64,000 nucleotides of DNA from Flabesymbios commensalis (lineage: Eukaryota > Annelida > Polychaeta > Terebellida > Flabelligeridae): assembly GCA_964017125.1 (NCBI GenBank), contig OZ024907.1, positions 23,077,842-23,141,841 of the forward strand, given 5' to 3'. The notes under the pieces were generated by a model that had not been told where the DNA came from, searched no databases, and saw only the letters and a program-made list of their open reading frames with translations. A program made the translations under genes and the position numbers. Below, piece after piece: positions 57,101-64,000 of the stretch. How positions within the stretch are numbered: the first letter of the stretch is position 1; each line of letters starts with the position of its first letter.

Positions 57101-59607
57101 CCCTGCTAAAATTGATTTAGCAGGTTCTGCTTTCACGGGTAGCAATGCTGTTTCAACATTTAAACGATGGGGTAAAGTTAAAGCATACAAAGTTCTGCAG
57201 AATGCATCTAATATATACCTACATTAGCAAGCTTAGGTGAAGAATTGGATCCTTAAGAATATTTATTGAATCATTTAACATAATTTTGTATCATTTTATA
57301 ATATTTTGTTGAACTGTTTATGGTTACATATACTCTAATCATGCTAATAGGCTAATTAAAGTTCGGGAGGTCAAAGTTAAGAATGTATGTGAAAATTTGG
57401 CTACCATCAAATCCTCAGCAGCAATTGATTTATTCAATTATCCACCTTGTCATAGCACTTTAAAACAAACATGGCAAATTTTCAATACGCCATTCGGAAA
57501 AGATCGCATCAATCCTCTTTGAGAGTGCCACCTGCTGCACTACACATCATGGATGTGCCATTGAAAACGAGAGTCGATTACAAGACACTGTGGTTTCCAG
57601 ATTACATAATTCTACAGCAATTAGTTGACATTTTAACGCAGCAGGTGTCATCTCCAGACAATTAAATAGATTATGCAAATATTGCACAGTCTGACGAAGA
57701 TGACAATACAGCTGACGAAGATTATTTGCTCAATTAACTTAGTATAAACATATTTTTATTTACCAATTGCTCAATTAAGTTGTTGGTGACATAGTTTTCT
57801 CATATTATCTTTGTATAATCAAAGCAAATCGACATATATTTCAGATGCACATCTATGAATTAAATCTTGCCTGAATTATGTCTGGACAATATGGACATAC
57901 ATAACGTACATTCACACTAATACCATGTGAGGAAAGATTAATTATATGGACATAATACCCCCGCCTTGGTGGACATGACCACTCCACTGTCAGTTTCCCT
58001 TATTTTTGTTTTCACAATAATTTTAATTTTCTCATATGCCGCTAGGTACACGTGGGTCTATAACTTTTGGGTACATATCGACGCTTAGTAAAACTAGTAG
58101 AACGATTTTGATATTTATTAGCACCAAATTTGCATCTGTCCTGGTGATTTGTATCGATACACCCATGCTCATTTGCTTCAGCGCATACCATTAAATGTTA
58201 GCACCACCTCGTTCACTTAATAAATATAATATATGTATTTATCTTGTGTTATAATCTGTAGGGATACTCGAATTGATGACAAAATGCTCAATATAAAATA
58301 AAATGAATGGGGTTTTAGACCACCTTTGTGCACATATAGGCTGATAAATGAGGTGACACTGCCCTCCAGACACAGACTTCGAAATCCGAGCCCTGGCGGT
58401 CTGAGGCCGAGCACGCTTCCTCTCGGTCACAGAGGCTCTTCACAATATTGAAACATTAACACCCTTTGCATTTAAAGTGTATTTATATATATTACTGTTG
58501 TTCTCCATAAAGAATTAAACATCAATATGCGATTAACATAAAATATGTATACTAATCATAATAATAGCCAGATTATTTATAATATTTTACAAACAAAAAA
58601 TCTGCCATAGCATTCAAACTGTATAAAACAATTATTTTTAAATTTGTTCTTTCAGTCAGTTATCAAATATAATATATGTATCCTGTGTTTATTGTTATAA
58701 TAACGCCACATTGATCAAGATACAAGTCTTAAGCATTGTGCTTTATTATACATTATTTTAGATTTATTCTTAAAACCTCAGCCTTGGCATTCAAACATCA
58801 AACACTTAAACATATACATCAATATGAGACTAATATTAAATATTTATATTACATACATTATTAAATATCCACTGTATATATACACTGTAAGCAAAAATTG
58901 GTCTTAGCATTCAAAGTGTCATTTTATATTTTTTTTCTTCATAAACATGTAAACATTAACATCAAAATGAGATTCACATAAAATATTCATAATAAATATA
59001 GTTATAAATATGCAGAGCATGAGTTAACTTTATTATTATAGCCTATTGGACGCAGAGATATCAGCACATTTGAATTTGACTGCAAATTACAGTTAGCGAT
59101 AATGACGCGCGTATCCTAAATATGTAGTTTAAAAAAAAATTGGCCCCATATTTTTTAACCTTTTAACTTCCAGTCCTGGGGACATAATAGGGACACTTTT
59201 TGCAAATCAGCTTACGTGTAAATACTACTCAACAAAAATAACAGATTTCCAAACTAGACACATATTTTATAATGTTTGGATTTTTTAGGCGCCCGTATTG
59301 ATAAAAGGGTTGAAAAAAAAATTCAAAATGAAATCTGGGCACAATTATTTTTCAGTGACCTACATGTATATATGGCCGAGGGCTATGACTAAAACAATAG
59401 TGAAAATAAATAAAACTACTACTATTTTGAATTGCTGTCAATTTTATTTTGGTGTTAAAATGTTAAATTAGGCCTTAGGACTTAAAGCGTCCTGCTTGGC
59501 AAAAAAGAACCAAAACTCGCTATGTCCCAATGGTCAAGCTAAATAAAATCGCAGTGAAAATTTCTTAGCTTTTGTGAGTACGCGGGCTAGATCTGGCTCC
59601 CGGCCTA
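54194..59607. mobile_element. 5.4-kb element with ~1.1-kb terminal inverted repeats
   Basis: TAGGCC at 54,194 and GGCCTA ending near 59,607 begin matching inverted sequence (54,194-~55,260 and ~58,470-59,607; shared 'agatctagccc.cgtactcacaaaa', 'gacgctttaag', 'tcaatacgggcgcc'). TAA lies outside both ends. The termini carry internal repeats of 'tgacactttgaatgctaagg' about every 170-180 bp. The 3.2-kb interior holds several short open stretches between about 55,900 and 57,720 that I cannot assign. It looks broken or non-autonomous. Long termini fit several families (long-TIR DNA transposons, Polinton-like elements); the 3-bp duplication favours a cut-and-paste DNA transposon. Confidence 0.75.
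58286..58440 (-). mobile_element. tRNA-derived SINE (family B) inside the 5.4-kb element
   Basis: Same order as the 31.2- and 44.3-kb copies: 'ccacctttgtgcacatataggct', 'gaggtgacactgccctccagacacag', 'cgaaatccgagccctggcggtctgaggccgagcacgc', head-end 'ctcggtcacagaggctc'. It lacks ~25 bp in the middle. It is inserted next to the inner edge of the right terminal repeat, so the larger element is the older of the two. Confidence 0.85.
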
Positions 59608-59609
59608 TA

Positions 59610-60655
59610 AGTGGTGTGATGAGGCTTGAGGCTGGTACTGAGTACATGATGAGAGGTGAAGTGCACAAACATTAGGCAAATCACCATCGATCATATCAGA
59701 GGACGTCACGTGTAAATGGAGGCAGAACGTGACATCAAATATAAGTCATCACACCATATGGAAATCAGTGGCAATCCGGCATTTTTTGTACTTCAGTTTA
59801 AGTTTAAGGGTCAACCTTACTGCCTGCTCCGTCATCCACACTTGCCTTGGCGGCCTTTGTATGACTGCATTACAAATATTTGCGCGTGCTGTATTTCTTA
59901 CAATGGAGGTGCCATGGGTATAACATACGCATACAGGCTTTCAGTTTGAGTCGGTCTGTGACAGCCAGGGATCAAGCGACTGATTATTAACATGAATAGT
60001 GATATATCCAAAGTAAAATATATATGGCAGTGCACATCACATGTGAAGTATAATGGTGTTTATTAACGAGATTTCTTCAGACTTCATCCACACGTACAAT
60101 GGCTGTGTATACTAGGAATCAAATCGCCAGATGGCATCACAAATACCCTAGCAGGTGTACCTTTCAAACACTTACCAAACGTTATCCTACATTAGGTAAT
60201 ATTCATCACGCATAAATATCGATTTGATTGGGTCGTAAAAGCCACAATGTGGAGTTATTTATTATTAAACATGATAATAATGATGTCCAAGCCGTGATAA
60301 GTTATTTTTATTCAACTCTAAGTTTAGTAATTTTAAATATTTGAAAATAAGTAAAATAAAAGCCCTCAGATTAGGTGGTACTTCCCTTTTTATAATTGTA
60401 AATACTTTTTAAAAAATACAATAAATCACCTAAAAAATTTATTCCATTAATAATATGCATTATTATATATAGATAACAATAATATTAAAATCGATTTCTT
60501 AAATAAAGCAAAATCAAAATTGTTTGTTATCTTACAAAATTGTTGGTATTTTCTGTCATTCTAAAAACTGCGCGATGCGACTGATGACGCCACATGTATA
60601 TATAATAATTACTCATTGTTTTTATGTAAGTATCTATGTATAAATGTATTTTGTA
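59610..60655. other. Non-coding AT-rich stretch
   Basis: A 77-codon plus frame at 59,716-59,949 has no supporting signal. Otherwise nothing distinctive. Confidence 0.4.
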
Positions 60656-60660
60656 TATAC

Positions 60661-60769
60661 CAAGCAATCACGAGTGACCGACCCATTGAGGATTCAATGT
60701 TGGCCCACCGTCTACGACGCTGGCCCAACATTGAATCAACAGCGGGTCAACATTTGATTTTTGTTTGGT
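60661..60769. mobile_element. ~108-bp palindromic foldback element
   Basis: Strong pairing of 'gattcaatgttggccca' with 'tggcccaacattgaatc' around CCGTCTACGACGC, and outer 'accgacccattga' with 'tcaacagcgggtcaac'. Ends 'accaagcaatcacgag' and 'ttgtttggt' are variants. Confidence 0.8.
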
Positions 60770-60895
60770 AGTGACCTAGCTCTTGATATGATGTGACTAT
60801 AAAATGATATGACTCCCTTGTATGAGAGTAGTTCTCTATAAGATGAAGCATCTGACACGGAGGGTATGACGCGTGACTGTGGATCCTCATGGACT

Positions 60896-61006
60896 CCCAG
60901 AAAAACATGAGGCGTTGGCACAGCATTGGATTACTGCTGGGCCAGCGTCGTAGACGGTGGGCCAACAGTAAACCAATGTTGGGCCAACGTCTCAGGTTTT
61001 CTAGGA
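60896..61006. mobile_element. ~110-bp palindromic foldback element, opposite orientation
   Basis: Centre GGGCCAGCGTCGTAGACGGT is the reverse complement of the usual centre. Ends CCCAGAAAAACATGAGGCGT and 'aacgtctcaggttttctagg' pair with each other. Confidence 0.8.
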
Positions 61007-61207
61007 GCTGTTCCACGGTATCCATGTACTGGTAATAAATGTTCATGCTTGACAAGCCCGACCTCAGGACAGGGTCATCGTATGCCAGTAAAATAACAAT
61101 AATATACAATATGTATTCATTGCTTTTATGCCATGCCATGAAACCAGCTCTAAGAAATCGTGCTTTATAGTTCTGTTTTCAACCTCTTGTCTGTTTTAGC
61201 TGTAAAT

Positions 61208-61310
61208 CCAGCTACCACGAGTCATTGACCCGGGTCATTGGTTATCCACAGTTTATAACGCTGGCCCAACGATAACTCAACATTAGAACAATGTTTCGTG
61301 TTAGCTGGGA
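61208..61310. mobile_element. ~103-bp palindromic foldback element
   Basis: CCAGCTACCACGAGTCATTG at the left and 'caatgtttcgtgttagctgg' at the right. Inner arms 'ggttatcc' and 'ggcccaacgataact' pair weakly around 'acagtttataacgctgg'. Confidence 0.7.
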
Positions 61311-61320
61311 TTGTTCCGCT

Positions 61321-61422
61321 CAGCACGCTACACTTAACCAATGTTGGATCAATGTTGAACCATTGTCTGCGACGCTGGCCTAACGTTGAACAGACATTGG
61401 CTCAGTGTCTCGTGTTTGCTGG
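61321..61422. mobile_element. ~103-bp palindromic foldback element, next to the previous copy
   Basis: 'taaccaatgttggatcaatgttgaacca' pairs with 'ggcctaacgttgaacagacattggctca' around TTGTCTGCGACGCTGG. It starts ~10 bp after the 61,208-61,310 element, making a direct pair. Confidence 0.75.
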
Positions 61423-61424
61423 AT

Positions 61425-62950
61425 TTCCTGGTTTGGCCTAGGCGTTGGCTGATATGTGATCAGACGTCGCATTCTGACTGATTTATTTGATGATATCAAA
61501 TAGAATGAAATGTATTTTATTTTTGGAGATTACAATACAATTCATATGATTTGATAACCAAATAGTATCTCCAAACTGAAGAAACAGAGATTTACTGAAG
61601 TACAGTTTACTTATATTATATAGGCAACCATCTTCTTAAATAAACAGAATAAAACTTACAGAGGTTTTTTTTGTCACCTTGCAAAACAGTAACATGATTA
61701 TAAATTTGAAAAACAATAAACAGTTAGAACAATACAATACCGATAATGATGGAACGTATTTACATATTTGAACTCTTTGTGAGAAAAAAGTTATACTTAC
61801 TTTTCAATTTTTGGTGTATGCACTGAAAGTATATCACTTAGACGATTTCTTCAATAACCTTATTATGACTAACAATATGTTTGTCTGGATTATCCCACAG
61901 ATTAACACCACACATTGAAATATTCATGGATTTGTTATTATCATTAGTTCTAGCATTTTTTGTTTAAAGCCACCAGTCTGTCTAGTATTGTAAATATCGA
62001 TATTCCCAAATTGAGATAACTTCCATTAATTTGGTTGCAATATACTTTTCCTTTATATAAACATTATAATTGCGATTTATAAAATCCCGAAGATTTAAGT
62101 ATGTTGAAAACCAAATCGACTAACAGCAATGTGTGTGTTAAATCCGGCCCACATTACACATATTTCTTACAAACGTTTACTGTAATAAATAAAGCGGTGG
62201 TACAATGAAACTATAAGTTGTTCCCCAGACTTCAGGCATAAAAAGTAAAAAATACAATGTTTATCCACGTACGTGCTTGCTTTAAATATACTTGCATTGT
62301 TTTTGGATAACTGATTGAGGGTGATGCTAAATTATAGGTGACAAAAATATAAATTTTGCAGTAAATAAACCATTTAAATCCATAGAATCCTAAAGTATTT
62401 ATTAGTATTTTTGTGGGCACAAAAAAATATATTTCGTTTCACCGGTAACTTTCTATGCAAATCATATGTTGTTGTGCAGAATGAACGTTGCTATATTTGA
62501 AGGTAGATTAAATAATATTTAGTTAATTTAAAATGTGCTCGATACGACAATGATTTATTTAATAGATCGATGTTACCGTGGCGACTAATGGTTTGATTCG
62601 TTCGTGTAGTCCAGACAGCGGGGTGACCATTATGGTTTTATGATGAACACGCTGGTGTCACACGTCGTGAGATCTATGTACCTTATTAGATAATAACCTT
62701 GTAATGTGTAATGTGGAATGAGGAATAGGTGAAGTGACGTCCTAATAAAGGCTCGTATTAACCACCTGTAGACACAGCACGAAGGCGACAATAAACCTGT
62801 CATGTCTGGACTAATCAACAACAAACAACAAAATCTTGCAGCAAAGGGTAATTAATCAAATAATCTATCCGTATTGTAGGCCTTACTGTAGCATGCACAG
62901 ATCACCTCTGTTAACTTGTAAAGCGCTAATAAAGCACTACTATACTTGTT
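61425..62950. other. Non-coding AT-rich stretch
   Basis: No gene, RNA or repeat that I can support. Confidence 0.4.
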
Positions 62951-62954
62951 TTCA

Positions 62955-63150
62955 ATTCGTCTTAGTAGCCGGTCAAATCACTGTTATTGGGAATTAAATG
63001 TCTGTCTAAACATCAAAATTGGCAAATGTTTGATCTCAAATTAAACAAATATCAGTAATTTTCACCCACTTGAAGTTGTGGGTCGCGGTAGCGACACACA
63101 ACTTCAAGTGGGTGAAAATTAAAGTTAAACGACATAGCGGGCAAAGGGGT
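62955..63150. mobile_element. MITE with conserved 60-bp palindrome (second subtype)
   Basis: The palindrome 'ttttcacccacttgaagttgtgggtcgcggtagcgacacacaacttcaagtgggtgaaaat' (63,059-63,120) has nearly perfect arms. Left flank 'gtcaaatcactgttattggga' and 'tttgatctcaaattaaac' matches 49,850-49,945 inverted. The right flank 'agcgggcaaaggggtaa' resembles the GGCGGTCAAAGGGTTAA end at 29,698-29,714. Confidence 0.75.
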
Positions 63151-63159
63151 AATGCTGTC

Positions 63160-64000
63160 TATGCATATTACAGCAATGTATTGAATCGTTATTTAAAAAG
63201 AAACTGTCATTTTAAATAACAAAAGCACCGTAATGTCCTTTTTCTATATATCGTTTCAGAGAGGTCAATGCAATGCCAAAATTTACAACGATTCTTCGCC
63301 CGCGATGTTATATTCATATGTATTTGATGAGTTAGTACTGCTGTGCAATTAATTGTGTTTATATGAGTCTTGTCTGACCAGGGACATATGGCGGTGGTTC
63401 ACTTGGCGGCACAGACTGAATCAACAAACGACAGCGATCTCACTGTAAATCTATATTTGCGCACTTTATGATCTATTATTTACATTTAATCATTGTTGAT
63501 CGTAAGGCTGATCTGCATTAGTAACGAGTGCTGTCATTGACACGAACTGTTACATCACACTTGTAAATTAAATGATCACGTGCAAGTGGAACGTCCTCGA
63601 AATCTACGGTGGAACGCTCTATTTTTTGTTCTGTTTGGACAACAAATATTTGACGAAACTGGTGATAAACAAGAGGGAGAGAGCGTGGAGCACACGTGGG
63701 CCATAAACCTGATGAACTGGGGGATTTTATGATGTCGTGACTTTAATATTTACCCCGGCGTGCAGGGCATGAATAATTACTTCCTCGATATTGCCCTGCT
63801 CCCAATGGGTGATCTGCCAAACACAGCGGGCAAAGGGCGCCCAACCAAAGCCTGGCACACACGCCTCCACAACGTAATATGAGCGCCCAAAGCCACGCTA
63901 TCTGCGCACGCTTCTACAACGTTAGATGAGCGTTCACACTCTCTCATTATTAAACATATGTGTTGTTACCGGTCGTGCAAATATCACTTATTATGAACGT
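63160..64000. other. Non-coding stretch to the window end
   Basis: Nothing coding seen. The last ~300 bp are GC-richer, with two related phrases ('gggcgcccaaccaaagcctggcacacacgcctccacaacg' and 'gagcgcccaaagccacgctatctgcgcacgcttctacaacg'), probably the start of another repeat. Confidence 0.4.

Overview
The window is a stretch of an AT-rich, intron-containing animal genome. It has GT-AG introns, tRNA-derived SINEs, many foldback elements, micro- and minisatellites, and the TAGGCCTA-type words common in marine invertebrates. It is most likely a marine invertebrate; I cannot name the phylum. No prokaryotic operon, rRNA or CRISPR is present.

The one gene I recognise with confidence lies on the minus strand from 31,615 down to 13,909. 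I could join 37 exons, all with GT-AG borders and matching phases, into 1,227 uninterrupted codons. They align in order with the N-terminal half of an inositol 1,4,5-trisphosphate receptor (IP3R): N-terminal beta-trefoil, MIR repeats, RIH/IP3-binding alpha domain and helical solenoid. It is a divergent family member. The basic residues of the IP3-binding alpha domain are largely kept, the beta-domain loop is not, and one segment reads more like a ryanodine receptor. The pore half is not in the window.

Layout: 1-10,026 holds two near-identical tandem units (4.7 and 5.3 kb), each with a 210-codon minus-strand ORF for a Gly/Tyr-rich protein. 10,027-11,560 is a degenerate repeat carrying four clusters of AGGTCA spaced exactly 11 bp apart (DR5 spacing). 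11,590-11,780 is a TAATCG-type repeat. 13,085-13,487 is a SINE. 13.9-31.6 kb is the IP3R-like gene, with foldback elements, SINEs and TTAA-flanked MITEs in its introns. 31.6-64 kb is mostly non-coding: SINEs, MITEs, a long (ACTC)n tract, a 41-bp minisatellite, a 5.4-kb element with about 1.1-kb inverted termini, one possible exon (48.6 kb) and one unrecognised protein remnant (42.1-42.6 kb).

The most striking thing is the density of DNA hairpins. At least 15 copies of a ~105-bp palindromic element share their ends and centre, but their arms differ from copy to copy while staying complementary within each copy. A paralogous empty site for one insertion is also present. A second family has a ~60-bp palindrome conserved inside MITEs. 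There are also single hairpins with 23-30-bp arms, one of which is flanked by a perfect 15-bp direct repeat.
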